Shown here one piece after another: positions 43,699-52,936 of a DNA stretch of 64,000 bases. Every line of letters begins with the position of its first letter. Position 1 is the stretch's first letter. Position numbers and translations under genes: made by a program. The DNA comes from Leucobacter tardus (GTDB taxonomy: Bacteria; Actinomycetota; Actinomycetes; Actinomycetales; Microbacteriaceae), in the NCBI RefSeq assembly GCF_017583045.1, contig NZ_JAGFBF010000005.1, forward strand, positions 62,001-126,000, given 5' to 3'. The notes below the pieces were generated by a model. That model saw only the letters and a list, made by a program, of their open reading frames with translations, ran no database searches and was not told where the DNA came from.

Positions 43699-44280
43699 GT
43701 GAGTCACGACGTGAACGAGGCAGTGTTCGTGGTCGACATGCAGGCGGGGTTCTTCGAGGACGAACCGCTGTCGTCCCGTCGGGAGGAGCTGGTCGGCACC
43801 GTGAACCGACTGACCGCTGCAGCGAGACGGGTCGGGCTTCCCGTCTTCGTCATCACCACGGTGCACAGTCGCGACCGATCGACGTGGACGCTGAACATGC
43901 TCGACGACGACCAGGGGTACCTGTTCGCGGGCGACCCGACGACCGAACTCGTCGAGGGGCTCGATACTCAGGATGCGACCCGGGTCGAGAAGACGCGGGA
44001 CAGCGCGTGGTTCGGCACGGATCTGCATCTGCGTCTCAAGAACCTCGCAGTCGACCGGGTCGTGCTGGTGGGGGTGTCGACGCATCTCTGCATCGTTCAA
44101 ACCGCCCGTGACGGGTACGCCATGAACACCAGGATGTCGGTCGTCACCGATGCCGTGGCGACGGAGCGGCCCGACTACGAGGAGACCGTCCTGCAGCAAC
44201 TCGTCGACGATCGGCAGGCCACGCTTGAGACCGTGGACGAGGTGATCGCGCGGTGGTCGAGCGCGGACGCCGTGACTTAA
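43699..44280 (+). CDS. Isochorismatase family hydrolase
   Basis: A 193-residue cysteine hydrolase of the isochorismatase/nicotinamidase superfamily. The catalytic triad is visible: Asp in FVVDMQAGFF, Lys in VEKTRDSAW and Cys131 in GVSTHLCIVQTARDGY, preceded by the cis-peptide-like VS. The substrate cannot be told from sequence; nicotinamide and N-carbamoyl compounds are options as well as isochorismate. GAGGGG precedes the GTG at 43699. It is divergent from rpsT and its stop overlaps that of the YbaK gene. Confidence 0.85.
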   Translation: MSHDVNEAVFVVDMQAGFFEDEPLSSRREELVGTVNRLTAAARRVGLPVFVITTVHSRDRSTWTLNMLDDDQGYLFAGDPTTELVEGLDTQDATRVEKTRDSAWFGTDLHLRLKNLAVDRVVLVGVSTHLCIVQTARDGYAMNTRMSVVTDAVATERPDYEETVLQQLVDDRQATLETVDEVIARWSSADAVT

Positions 44281-44774
44281 TGGGGCGGGTCGACCGTCTG
44301 CCATCCCGAGGTGACCTCGACCCAGTCCTCGGCGCCGGCCAACTCCATCAACGCGTCGACCCGCACCTCGACGGCCGACGTCGCCGATCCCCCGGCGGGG
44401 AAGACCGAGACGAACCGTTGCAGTGACGCGTCTAGGAACACGCGGGCCGAGTCGGGGTTCGCGAACGGGCACACACCGCCGACCGGGTGACCGGTCATCG
44501 GTTCCACCTGGTCGTGGGGGAGCATGCGGGGCTTGCCGCCGAACGTCCGTTTGAAGCGGCCGCCGTGAATGCGCGCGTCACCGGCGATCACCACGAGGAT
44601 CGCGCGATCCGGATCACCTGGGTCGGTCAGGGCGATCGTCTTCGCGATCCGCTCGGGAGACGTGCCGACCTGCTCGGCCGCGAGTGCGACCGTGGCACTC
44701 GACTCTGCGAATTCGCGCACCTCTCCGTCGAATCCGGTCGCGGCAAGCGCCGCCTGCACCTGCGGAACACCCAT
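44277..44774 (-). CDS. YbaK/EbsC-type aminoacyl-tRNA deacylase family protein
   Basis: A 165-residue protein of the YbaK/ProX editing fold, members of which hydrolyse mischarged Cys-tRNA-Pro or Ala-tRNA-Pro. Family features are EQVGTSPERIAKTIALTD with the conserved lysine, ILVVIAGDARI, GGKPRMLPHDQVEPMTGHPVGGVCPFANP (seen as its parts MTGHPVGGVCPF and FGGKPRM) and VFLDASLQRF. GAGGAGGAG precedes the ATG at 44774. The exact tRNA specificity is not predictable. Confidence 0.85.
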   Translation of the reverse strand: MGVPQVQAALAATGFDGEVREFAESSATVALAAEQVGTSPERIAKTIALTDPGDPDRAILVVIAGDARIHGGRFKRTFGGKPRMLPHDQVEPMTGHPVGGVCPFANPDSARVFLDASLQRFVSVFPAGGSATSAVEVRVDALMELAGAEDWVEVTSGWQTVDPPH

Positions 44775-44858
44775 AGCTCCTCCTCGCATCTGTCGAGCGG
44801 TTTCGCCGGGAGTCTACGGGACGGCCGAAGACCCGGGCGTTTCCGCGGGTGCGTGCCG

Positions 44859-44864
44859 TAACGT
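44859..44864 (+). promoter_or_regulatory. Predicted -10 of guaB1
   Basis: TAACGT ends seven bases before the ATG at 44872; no ribosome-binding site is visible. Confidence 0.4.
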
Positions 44865-44871
44865 GTGACGT

Positions 44872-46356
44872 ATGGAATTCATCGGCGCGAGCCCTACGGT
44901 CGACCTCACCTACTCGGACGTCTTCCTCGTTCCCCGACGCTCGGCGGTCGGCAGTCGGCTCTCCGTCGATCTCGCACCGAATGATGGGACCCCGGCGACG
45001 CTGCCGCTCGTCGCGGCCAACATGAACTCGGTGACCGGTCCGCGTCTCGCGGCGGTCCTCGCTCGACGCGGCGGCCTCGCGGTACTGCCGCAGGACCTCG
45101 CCATCGACGACCTCGTTGCGGCGGTCCGTCGGGTCAAGTCCCAGCCGGTCGACTGCGACGCCCCGCACGTGATGCGGGCGTCTGCGACCGCGGCCGACGC
45201 GCTGCGCACCGTTCCCGTCGCCGAGGGGCACGGGGTCGTCGTGGTGGATTCCGACGATGCGGTGACCGCGACGAGCGGGATCCCGATGGATCGCGTGCTC
45301 GGCGTCGTGCCGTCCACGCGACTCGCGGCGGTGCCCGGCGATGCCGTCCTGGCGAACCTCGCCCAGTCGGAAGTCCCGACCATCGAAGCGGGCGAGCTCG
45401 GTTCCGGACGCGAGACGTTCGACCGTGTGAGCGCTCTGACCCGCGGCGACGCCGATCAGCTCGTGTGCGTGCTATCGAACGGTCACCTCATCGGCACGCT
45501 GACCGAACGCAGCGCCCTCAGGGGCTCGCTCTACCGCCCGGCCGTCAGCAGCGATGGCCGCCTCGCGACCGCAGCCGCCGTCGGCATCAACGGCGATGTC
45601 GCCGCGAAAGCGCGTGAGCTCGCCGGGGCGGGGGCGGACGCCCTCGTCATCGACACGGCGCACGGTCACCAGGAAGGCATGATCCGCGCCATCGAGACCG
45701 TCGCCGCACTCGATCTCGAGGTGCCGATCGTCGCGGGCAACATCGTGACCGCCGACGGCGTCGATGACCTCGTCGGCGCGGGTGCCACCATCCTGAAGGT
45801 CGGCGTGGGGCCGGGCGCGATGTGCACCACCCGCATGATGACGGCCGTCGGGCGCCCGCAGTTCTCCGCCGTGCTGGAGACCGCGCAGGCCGCCCGCGAG
45901 CGCGGGGCCCACGTCTGGGCCGACGGGGGCGTCCGGTACCCACGCGACGTCGCGCTCGCGCTCGCCGCAGGGGCCTCGTCGGTGATGATCGGGTCCTGGT
46001 TCGCGGGAACCGCCGAGTCGCCCGGTGAACTGCGGACCGACGCAGACGGACGCGTGTACAAGGACTCGTGGGGCATGGCGTCGACGAAAGCCGTGCAGGC
46101 GCGCTTCGGCGAGCTGGATGCGTACGAGCGAGCGCGGAAAGAGCTGTTCGCCGAGGGCATCTCTGCCTCGAAGATCTCCGTCGACCCGCTGCGTCCCGGC
46201 GTGGAGGACCTGCTCGACATGATCACCTCGGGCGTCCGGTCGTCGTTCACCTACGCCGGAGCCGGCCGGCTCGAAGACTTCCACGTGCGCGCGCACGTGG
46301 GCCTCCAATCCGCCGCCGGCTACGAAGAGGGCAAGGCGCTGCCCGTCTCCTGGTAG
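44872..46356 (+). CDS. guaB1: GuaB1-type IMPDH/GMP reductase family protein
   Basis: A 494-residue IMPDH/GMPR-family barrel of the actinobacterial GuaB1 type, annotated for years as IMP dehydrogenase and shown in mycobacteria to act as a GMP reductase. The N-terminal LTYSDVFLVPRRSAV and VAANMNSVTG, a CBS-like insert (about residues 100-225, VSALTRGDADQLVCVLSNGH), the active-site loop GVGPGAMCTTRMM with Cys318, and ADGGVRYPRDVALALAAGA are all present. Reaction expected: NADPH-dependent conversion of GMP to IMP. Leaderless start predicted at 44872. Confidence 0.9.
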   Translation: MEFIGASPTVDLTYSDVFLVPRRSAVGSRLSVDLAPNDGTPATLPLVAANMNSVTGPRLAAVLARRGGLAVLPQDLAIDDLVAAVRRVKSQPVDCDAPHVMRASATAADALRTVPVAEGHGVVVVDSDDAVTATSGIPMDRVLGVVPSTRLAAVPGDAVLANLAQSEVPTIEAGELGSGRETFDRVSALTRGDADQLVCVLSNGHLIGTLTERSALRGSLYRPAVSSDGRLATAAAVGINGDVAAKARELAGAGADALVIDTAHGHQEGMIRAIETVAALDLEVPIVAGNIVTADGVDDLVGAGATILKVGVGPGAMCTTRMMTAVGRPQFSAVLETAQAARERGAHVWADGGVRYPRDVALALAAGASSVMIGSWFAGTAESPGELRTDADGRVYKDSWGMASTKAVQARFGELDAYERARKELFAEGISASKISVDPLRPGVEDLLDMITSGVRSSFTYAGAGRLEDFHVRAHVGLQSAAGYEEGKALPVSW

Positions 46357-46479
46357 ACCGGGTCGTCCCTTCGCCCCGCGGGGCGGCGTCTCGCGACCCC
46401 CGATGCTGAGAGAATAGAGAAACGTGCGCCGACGAGACCCGAACCGTGTCGCGCGGCAGGCAGCTGAGAAGGAGCGAAC

Positions 46480-47919
46480 GTGAAGTATCTCTCGACCCGC
46501 GGCGGGATGGATCCCGCCGGCTACGGTGAGATCCTGCTGGAGGGTCTCGCACCCGATGGAGGCCTGGTGGTACCCGAGGAGCTGCCGCGCGTGGACGCCG
46601 AAACGCGCGAGTCCTGGCGAGGGCTCGACTACCCGTCTCTCGCGACCGAGGTGCTGAGCCTGTTCGCCACGGACATCCCGAGAGACGATCTCGCACGCAT
46701 GTGTCGCGACGCGTACGCCGTCTCGCCCGACAACTTCGTCGAACCGGCCGTCGTGCCGCTGGTGCCGCTCTCGGAGGTCGATGCGCGCCTGTCGCTCGTC
46801 GGTCTCTCGGAGGGGCCGACGCTCGCATTCAAAGACATGGCGATGCAGTTCCTCGGCCAGTCGCTCGAGTACGTGCTCGCGCGCAGCGGACGCACCATCA
46901 ACATCCTGGGTGCCACCTCGGGCGATACCGGATCCGCTGCCGAGTACGCGCTGCGCGGCAAGCAGGGGATCGGCGTGTTCATGCTGTCGCCTCAGGGGCG
47001 GATGAGCGACTTCCAGCGCGCTCAGATGTACTCGTTGACCGACGAGAACATCCACAACATCGCGGTCGCCGGGGTCTTCGACGACTGTCAGCACCTCATC
47101 AAGCAGCTGTCCGCCGACCTCGAGTTCAAACGGCATCATCGCCTCGGCACGGTGAACTCGATCAATCTGGGGCGCATCAGTGCGCAGGTCGTCTACTACT
47201 TCTGGGCGTGGCTGCGGCAGACCGATGCGCTCGACGCCGACGAGCGGTCGACCGCGCGGGTGTCGTTCACCGTGCCGTCGGGCAACTTCGGCAACATCCT
47301 GTCGGGGCACTACGCCAAGCAGATGGGTCTGCCCGTCCATCGGCTCGTGCTCGCGGCGAACGAGAACAATGTGCTCGACGAGTTCTTCCGCACGGGCGTC
47401 TACGCACCGCGCGCCAGTGCTGAGACGTACCTGACGTCGAGCCCCTCGATGGACATCTCGAAGGCGTCGAACCTCGAGCGCTTCATCTTCGATGTGCTCG
47501 GCCGCGATCCCGAACGACTCGCGGCCGCCTGGCGCGAACTCGACGAGACCGGCACGATCGACCTCGCGCACGAGCAGCCCCGCTTCTCCGAGGAGTTCGG
47601 CATCGTCAGCGGGTCGAGCACGCACTCGGATCGCGTGGAGACGATTCGTGAGGTGCACCGTGCCACCGGACGCGTGATCGATCCGCACACCGCGGACGGC
47701 GTCAAGGTCGCCCGTCAGCACCTCGACGCCGAGGTGCCGATGCTGGTGCTGGAGACCGCGAAGCCCGCGAAGTTCCCCGAGATCGTCATCGAGGCGATCG
47801 GTGCCGCCGATGCACTGCCCGACCACTGGGCCGGCATGCTCGACCTGCCGCAGCGGGTGACCGCGATGCCGAATGACGAGGCTCAACTGCGCGCCTACGT
47901 CGAGGCGCGCGCCGTCTGA
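46480..47919 (+). CDS. thrC: Threonine synthase
   Basis: ThrC converts O-phosphohomoserine to threonine. The 479-residue PLP enzyme is of the long class (as in E. coli). It has KYLSTRGGMDPAGYGEILLEG at the start, the PLP lysine in LAFKDMAMQFLGQ (Lys118), the NILGATSGDTGSAAEYAL loop, and VPSGNFGNILSGHYAKQMG in the second half. AAGGAGCG precedes the GTG at 46480. It stands alone, away from thrB and hom. A 14-bp GC palindrome at 46372-46385 may end guaB1 transcription. Confidence 0.95.
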   Translation: MKYLSTRGGMDPAGYGEILLEGLAPDGGLVVPEELPRVDAETRESWRGLDYPSLATEVLSLFATDIPRDDLARMCRDAYAVSPDNFVEPAVVPLVPLSEVDARLSLVGLSEGPTLAFKDMAMQFLGQSLEYVLARSGRTINILGATSGDTGSAAEYALRGKQGIGVFMLSPQGRMSDFQRAQMYSLTDENIHNIAVAGVFDDCQHLIKQLSADLEFKRHHRLGTVNSINLGRISAQVVYYFWAWLRQTDALDADERSTARVSFTVPSGNFGNILSGHYAKQMGLPVHRLVLAANENNVLDEFFRTGVYAPRASAETYLTSSPSMDISKASNLERFIFDVLGRDPERLAAAWRELDETGTIDLAHEQPRFSEEFGIVSGSSTHSDRVETIREVHRATGRVIDPHTADGVKVARQHLDAEVPMLVLETAKPAKFPEIVIEAIGAADALPDHWAGMLDLPQRVTAMPNDEAQLRAYVEARAV

Positions 47920-47995
47920 TGGCGGCGGCATCTGTCGTATAAGCTCCTATCCACATCGCAGTACAGTCGCAACACCGCAGATACGGGGGAATGAA

Positions 47996-49183
47996 GTGTT
48001 CGGACGGCAATTGCGCAAACGCAACACGGAGACGCTGGCCGCGGCGCTCGGAGACGGTGCTCAGCCGGTCGCCCGCGAGAATCGTCCGTCGGCGTTCCGG
48101 TTGTGGAGCGACGGACTCGGGTACCTCGGCACGCGTTCGCTGCAGATCATCATCGTCCTCACCCTCACCGCTGCGCTCATCTGGGGCATGCGGCAGGTGT
48201 CACTGGTCGTGATCCCGGTGCTGCTCGCGCTCATCTTCGCGAGCACGTTCTCACCGGTCATGCGGTTCTTGCGCCGCAAGAACGTGCCCGATGTGCTGGC
48301 TACGGTCATCGTGCTGCTCGGGATCGTGCTGCTTCTCACGGGAGTCGGCTGGTTGATCGTCTGGGCGGTGAAGGATCAGTGGGATGAGCTCGCCTCGCAG
48401 GCGCAGGACGGATTCACGCAGCTCGTGAACACGATCCCGCAGCTGCCGTTCGCCCCGGATCAGGATCAGCTGCTCGAGTACCGCGACCAGTTCGTGGGCT
48501 GGGCGACCGACTTCCTGACGAGCTCGCAGTTCGGCAGCGGTGCGATCGCCGGCGTGAGCGCCGTCGGCAGCTTCGTCACCGGTCTGGTGCTCATGATCGT
48601 GGTGCTGTTCTTCTTCCTGAAGGACGGCCCGAAGATCTGGCGCTTCCTGCTGCGTCCGTTCGAGGGCGAGTACCGCGAGCGCGCGGAGCGCGTGGGCGGC
48701 AAGGTCGTGCAGACGCTCGGATCCTACGTGCGCGGAACCGCCTCAGTGGCGGCGGTCGATGCGATCGGCATTTTCATCGGCCTGCTCATCTTGGGCGTCC
48801 CCCTCGCGGTGCCGCTGGCGGTCCTGGTGTTCCTGCTCGCCTTCATCCCGATCGTGGGCGCCACGCTCGCGGGTACGCTGGCCGCACTCGTGGCACTCGT
48901 CTCCGACGGGTTCGTGACCGCGATCATCGTCGTCGGCATTGTCGTGCTGGTGAATCAGCTCGAGGGCAACTTCTTGCAGCCGGTGCTGATGGGGCGCGCG
49001 CTCAAGCTGCACTCCCTGGTCATCCTGCTCGCGTTGACGGTGGGAACGGTGCTCAGCGGCGTGCTGGGCGCCGTGCTCGCGGTGCCGATCGCCGCCGTCG
49101 CCTGGGGCATCGTCAAGGTCTGGGACGGTCCGGACACGGCGGCGAAGTGGGCGCGACCGTCAGCGTCCGAGCTCAGACAGTGA
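47996..49183 (+). CDS. AI-2E family transporter (PerM/YdiK-like)
   Basis: A 395-residue membrane protein of the AI-2E/PerM family with about eight helices in the usual 2+1+5 pattern: LQIIIVLTLTAALIWGM, VIPVLLALIFASTFSPVMRF, ATVIVLLGIVLLLTGVGWLI, a large soluble segment (about 125-195), FVTGLVLMIVVLFFFLKDGP, then the C-terminal cluster. The family signature LEGNFLQPVLMGRALKLH is near residue 320. Members have been tied to AI-2 export or Na+/H+ exchange; the role here is open. GGGGGAA precedes the GTG at 47996. It overlaps the convergent MBL gene by 24 bp. Confidence 0.88.
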   Translation: MFGRQLRKRNTETLAAALGDGAQPVARENRPSAFRLWSDGLGYLGTRSLQIIIVLTLTAALIWGMRQVSLVVIPVLLALIFASTFSPVMRFLRRKNVPDVLATVIVLLGIVLLLTGVGWLIVWAVKDQWDELASQAQDGFTQLVNTIPQLPFAPDQDQLLEYRDQFVGWATDFLTSSQFGSGAIAGVSAVGSFVTGLVLMIVVLFFFLKDGPKIWRFLLRPFEGEYRERAERVGGKVVQTLGSYVRGTASVAAVDAIGIFIGLLILGVPLAVPLAVLVFLLAFIPIVGATLAGTLAALVALVSDGFVTAIIVVGIVVLVNQLEGNFLQPVLMGRALKLHSLVILLALTVGTVLSGVLGAVLAVPIAAVAWGIVKVWDGPDTAAKWARPSASELRQ

Positions 49184-49852
49184 CGCACCGGCCTCGGTGA
49201 TGGCCGAGACGGTGGGGAGCTCGATGAGCTCCCCACCGTTCTGCGTGAGGCACTCGCGCACGCGCGCGGTGAACAGCTGCAGCCCCGCCGATGAGAGCAT
49301 GCCAGCGTGGGTGAGGTAGATGCGCGCGGCACGAGCGTTCAGGACGAAGTCCATGACCTGTGCGATGTTCGACCACGGTGATCCGATCGGAACGCCGAGC
49401 ACGTCGGCGCGGAACGGCGGGCGGACGAGCGAGTCCCCGCCGTAGGCGAAGGTGCCGTTCACGTGCACGCCGACGTTGTCGACGACCGGAATGCTGGAGT
49501 GCAGTACCTCGTGCCTGCCCCCGTAGAACTCGAGCGCGAACGGGCCCACGTCGATCGCGTCCCCCTCGGCGACGATCCTCACGTCGGTGACCCCCGCGGC
49601 GTTGAGTGCGGATGCCGTGGCCGCGGTCGTCATGATCGGGCACTGCGGGGCAACGCCCCGGATCGCGGTCACGTGCTCGGGCGTCCAGTGATCCGCGTGC
49701 TCGTGCGTGATGACGATTCCGGCGACCGGGGGAGCGATCCGCATCGCCGCATCGAGCTCCTCCGCAGTGGTGAAGCTGCCCGGATCGATGACGAGTGCGT
49801 GGTCCGTCTCAGTGAGAACCACTCCGGCGTGGGCGAGTCTGAATGCGTGCAT
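49160..49852 (-). CDS. MBL-fold metallohydrolase (UlaG/lactonase-like)
   Basis: A 230-residue protein of the metallo-beta-lactamase fold. The metal motif HxHxDH is in IVITHEHADHWTPEHV. Later metal-site residues are likely in the GRHEVLHSSIP and FAYGGDSLVRP segments and in LTHAGMLSS. This arrangement resembles UlaG-like or uncharacterised actinobacterial hydrolases; the substrate is unknown. TAGGAT on the minus strand (49859-49864) ends six bases before the ATG, indicating a leaderless mRNA. Confidence 0.82.
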   Translation of the reverse strand: MHAFRLAHAGVVLTETDHALVIDPGSFTTAEELDAAMRIAPPVAGIVITHEHADHWTPEHVTAIRGVAPQCPIMTTAATASALNAAGVTDVRIVAEGDAIDVGPFALEFYGGRHEVLHSSIPVVDNVGVHVNGTFAYGGDSLVRPPFRADVLGVPIGSPWSNIAQVMDFVLNARAARIYLTHAGMLSSAGLQLFTARVRECLTQNGGELIELPTVSAITEAGASLSELGR

Positions 49853-49934
49853 GGCCCGATCCTACGCCCGCACGCGTAAGCTGGCGGCAGTGCCGAGTCG
49901 ATGCGGCGGGGCGTACACGAGTGGGAGGCGAGTC

Positions 49935-50252
49935 ATGCTGCAGCGGTGGGAACTGCGCCTCAGCGTGAGCCTCATGCTGTTCTCATGCGCCGTGACCGCC
50001 GCGGTTCCGGCGGGCGCGCTGCCGAGTCCCGCGCTCATTCTGCTCGGGCTCGTCTGCGTCGTATCGTTCGCAGTCTCGATCGTCGCCGTTCTGCCGCGCC
50101 GCATGGCCGCTGGACCAGTGCCATCCGGTCCGCTGCCGCGGTGGTCGCACGCAGGGCCACCCCTCCTCGGTCGGCGCGAGTTCACCGATTCCGTGCGCCC
50201 GCGCGCGCCCGGAATCTCGTGCCGCGCTCCGCGCCCGCACGCTGCCGCGTGA
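49935..50252 (+). CDS. Small membrane protein (DUF6412-like, tentative)
   Basis: A 105-residue protein with two hydrophobic helices (LRLSVSLMLFSCAVTAAVPA and ALILLGLVCVVSFAVSIVAV) and an Arg/Pro-rich C-terminal half ending in FTDSVRPRAPG. That tail resembles the DUF6412 proteins of actinobacteria, by eye only. GGAGG lies about seven bases before the ATG at 49935. It may be part of the ABC export unit that follows (92-bp gap), but there is no overlap to prove it. Confidence 0.6.
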   Translation: MLQRWELRLSVSLMLFSCAVTAAVPAGALPSPALILLGLVCVVSFAVSIVAVLPRRMAAGPVPSGPLPRWSHAGPPLLGRREFTDSVRPRAPGISCRAPRPHAAA

Positions 50253-50344
50253 TCCCTGCTCCCCAGTGCTGCGGGTGATCCGTCCGCTCGTGTGAGCCGG
50301 GGCGCTTCAGCGTCCCCTGTACCTCGCACGAACAGGACCTTCTC

Positions 50345-51100
50345 GTGACCTTCCGTTCTCGCTTTCGTTCTTCCGCACCCCGCGAAGCCACAGCCTTCGC
50401 CCGTTCCCCAGCCGCAGGCTCGCGTCTCGCGTCTGACTGCCCACCGATCCTGTCTGCTGACGCCGTCAGTGTGTCGCGCGACGGTGTCGCACTTCTCGAA
50501 CCCGCATCGTTGGACATCACCGCAGGGGAGTGCATCGCTGTTCGCGGAGACAATGGAGCGGGCAAGACCACCCTGCTCCGCGTGCTCGCCGGTCGTCTGC
50601 GCCCCACCTGCGGCACTGCGACGTTCATGGGGCAACCGGTCGATGAACGGCGGCCTGGGGTGCGCGAGGCCATCGCGGCACTGATCGATCCTCCGGCTCT
50701 CTACCCCGACCTGACGGTCGTCGATCACCTCGCGTTCATCGCCGCGGCCTGGCAGCCGTTCGCCGGGACGGTGAGCGGGCCGTGCCTCGATCCGATCCCC
50801 GTCCCGACCCCTCCGGACCAACTCATCGCGCAGTTCGGTCTCACGGCAGTGACGAATCGATTTCCCGACGAGCTCTCGAGCGGACAGCGTCAACTCGTCG
50901 CGTTGGCGGTGACGTTCGCCCGACCGGCCCGAGTCGTGCTGCTCGATGAACCCGAACAGCGCTTGGACCCCTCCCGGCGCGCACTGCTGGCGTCCGCGCT
51001 GCGCGACGCGGGAGAGCGGGGCATCGCCGTGGTGTTCGCCTCGCACGACGACGCCGTGATCGCGAGCGTCGCGCAACGCAGTGTCTGGATCGAGGCGTGA
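50345..51100 (+). CDS. ABC transporter ATP-binding protein
   Basis: A 251-residue ATPase with Walker A GDNGAGKTTLLRVLAGRL (about residue 76), a Q-loop region, the signature LSSGQRQLVALA, Walker B RVVLLDEPEQRLD and the switch His in FASHDD. The first 35 residues are a low-complexity extension. It pairs with the membrane protein directly downstream, whose GTG overlaps its stop. Single-ATPase plus one large permease without a binding protein suggests export. Substrate unknown. Confidence 0.88.
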   Translation: MTFRSRFRSSAPREATAFARSPAAGSRLASDCPPILSADAVSVSRDGVALLEPASLDITAGECIAVRGDNGAGKTTLLRVLAGRLRPTCGTATFMGQPVDERRPGVREAIAALIDPPALYPDLTVVDHLAFIAAAWQPFAGTVSGPCLDPIPVPTPPDQLIAQFGLTAVTNRFPDELSSGQRQLVALAVTFARPARVVLLDEPEQRLDPSRRALLASALRDAGERGIAVVFASHDDAVIASVAQRSVWIEA

Positions 51101-52626
51101 GTCGCAGCGCGCGACCCGGAGCCCCGACGATCGGCACGATCGGTTTCCGCGTCTACCTGGCCCTCATGCTGGCGCTGACGGTGGGAGTGCCCGTTGCTCG
51201 AGCGCTGGTGCTGTGGGGAGCGGGGCCCGCCGCGGTCATCACCACTGAGACGCCGGCTGACGTTGCGAGCGGTACGGCCGCCGCGATACTCATCTGCTGG
51301 ATGCTGAGCGCTGCCGCCGGATCCCATCTCGGCCCCGCGCGAGACACCCTGCCGCGCCTGGATCTCGTGCATGCCACCCCGCGCGCGCGATCGCAGCAGC
51401 TCGGTCGTCAAGTGCGCGCCGCATTCGTGCTGTGGTCCGGGATCGGGGCCGCCGCCGGTCTCCTCGTCGCCTGCGCCATCGGGATGCACGCCGGCAACTC
51501 CCTCCTCGAGCGCGCGGACGTGATGCTCGTCGGAGCGCTCGGGGGCGGCGCAGTCGGAGCAGGATCCGGGCTCGCCGCCCTGGTCGCGCAGCGTAGTCGC
51601 ACATCGATGCGTCGGGCGGTCGTCGCCTGCGGTGCGGGCGCGGGAGTGCTGATCGGCGGCCGGATCGTCGTCGACCGACTCGCTGACGCGACGCTCCGAG
51701 GCGGCGCGAACGGAGACCTCGCCGGAGCGGCGGTCCTCGTGGCGCTGGCGGTGAGCGTGCTGCTGGGAGTGCTGGCGCTTCCCGCACTGCTGCGTTCCCT
51801 CGACATCGATACGCTTCGCGCTCAGGCGGTGCGCCGCCTCGCGGTCGGCACGGCGTTACTCACGGCGGACGCGCGCGCCGCACAGATGCACCTCGCCGCA
51901 CCAGTGCGACGGGGCAGGAACCTCCGGTGGCGTCCGCGTCCGCGGGCACGAGCGCGGGGGGCGCGCCTGATCTGGCTGCGTGACGCATGCGGACTCGTCC
52001 GCACCCCTATGCGGGTATGCGGAGCAGTCATCGCGCTCGTGCTCAGCGGCGCTGCGGCAGGGTTCGCCGGCGCCGCGTCGGTCGGCCCCACGGGAACGAT
52101 GGTGTTCGGCGCAAGTGCTGCACTCCTCGCCTATGCCGCTACCGCCACGACTGCCAGGGGACTCCGTGCTGCGGCATTCGGTCTCGACGGCCCCTCCCTG
52201 CTGCCTGGGTCTCGCGGGCGGCTCACCGGTGCGCACCTGGTCCTTCCACTCGGGCTCGCGGTGGCGTGCGCGTCGGTCGGGGGTGCGTTGGCGCACGGTG
52301 CGGGCGGAGCAGTGAGCGGCGCGGTGACGGCCGGGATCTCCGTGCTCGCGTCTGCCGTCGCCGCCCACCAGGGACCCGTGCCTGTCCGACTGCTCGCTCC
52401 GGTGCAGACGCCCGCCGGGGACGCGGCGGGCATCGTCGTCCTCACGTGGATGTGGGGTGCGGCACTCGTGGCTGCCGGGAGCGGAGCGATCCTGGCGGTG
52501 ATCGGAACTCCGTCCGGCGCGACTTCCTGGCTCGAGACGGCGGCACCGCTCGTCACCTGGGGCTCGCTGATGCTGCTCGCGCTGACCGGCTGGCTCGTGC
52601 ACCGCGTGCGTTCGACGCGTGGCTGA
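51097..52626 (+). CDS. ABC transporter permease-like membrane protein
   Basis: A 509-residue, very Ala/Gly-rich membrane protein with about 12 hydrophobic segments (VYLALMLALTVGVPVARALV, AAAILICWMLSAAAGS, LAGAAVLVALAVSVLLGVL, VCGAVIALVLSGAAAGFAG, LVTWGSLMLLALTGWLV and others) and a basic cytoplasmic loop near 270-290. No confident family match by eye. Start overlap (GTGA) with the ATPase gene shows they are one transporter. Export of a peptide, lipid or drug are all possible. Confidence 0.72.
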   Translation: MSRSARPGAPTIGTIGFRVYLALMLALTVGVPVARALVLWGAGPAAVITTETPADVASGTAAAILICWMLSAAAGSHLGPARDTLPRLDLVHATPRARSQQLGRQVRAAFVLWSGIGAAAGLLVACAIGMHAGNSLLERADVMLVGALGGGAVGAGSGLAALVAQRSRTSMRRAVVACGAGAGVLIGGRIVVDRLADATLRGGANGDLAGAAVLVALAVSVLLGVLALPALLRSLDIDTLRAQAVRRLAVGTALLTADARAAQMHLAAPVRRGRNLRWRPRPRARARGARLIWLRDACGLVRTPMRVCGAVIALVLSGAAAGFAGAASVGPTGTMVFGASAALLAYAATATTARGLRAAAFGLDGPSLLPGSRGRLTGAHLVLPLGLAVACASVGGALAHGAGGAVSGAVTAGISVLASAVAAHQGPVPVRLLAPVQTPAGDAAGIVVLTWMWGAALVAAGSGAILAVIGTPSGATSWLETAAPLVTWGSLMLLALTGWLVHRVRSTRG

Positions 52627-52772
52627 CCCCTGCGCTCCGGCGTCCGAGAACGCGTCGAGCGGCGACGCGCCCGAGATTCGCCCGCCGATTTGTGCCGCTT
52701 GCACGGGTGTGCCAAGATAGAGGGGTTGCTGAGGCAGGGGCGAGAGTCCGGTCGAGGCAATGGCAAGTGCTC

Positions 52773-52845
52773 GGCCCCATCGTATAGCGGCCTAGTACGC
52801 CGCCCTCTCACGGCGGTAACGCGGGTTCGAATCCCGCTGGGGTCA
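52773..52845 (+). tRNA. tRNA-Glu (anticodon CUC)
   Basis: The acceptor stem GGCCCCA pairs with TGGGGTC (one G-U), the anticodon stem CCGCC/GGCGG encloses CTCTCAC, giving anticodon CTC, and the T-arm is GCGGG-TTCGAAT-CCCGC. CCA is encoded directly after the discriminator A (52846-52848). A terminator hairpin follows. Confidence 0.96.
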
Positions 52846-52850
52846 CCAAC

Positions 52851-52888
52851 AGGCTCCCGGTTCAGCAGTTTCTGCTGGCCGGGAGCCT
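52851..52888 (+). terminator. Terminator after tRNA-Glu
   Basis: Stem AGGCTCCCGG / CCGGGAGCCT (52851-52860 with 52879-52888) with an inner CAGCAG/CTGCTG stem, followed by TTCG. Confidence 0.75.
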
Positions 52889-52936
52889 TTCGTGTGTCCG
52901 GAGTGCGCCTGGCGGATCCCGGTGATCGCTCCTGTT

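Noticed and set aside
45472..47931. Very long open frame antisense to guaB1 and thrC (also similar ones at 1636-3786, 53076-54824 and 61163-63274 minus)
   Set aside because: High GC makes antisense frames open by chance. The translations are Arg/Asp/His-rich with no family motifs, while the opposite strand holds clear conserved enzymes.
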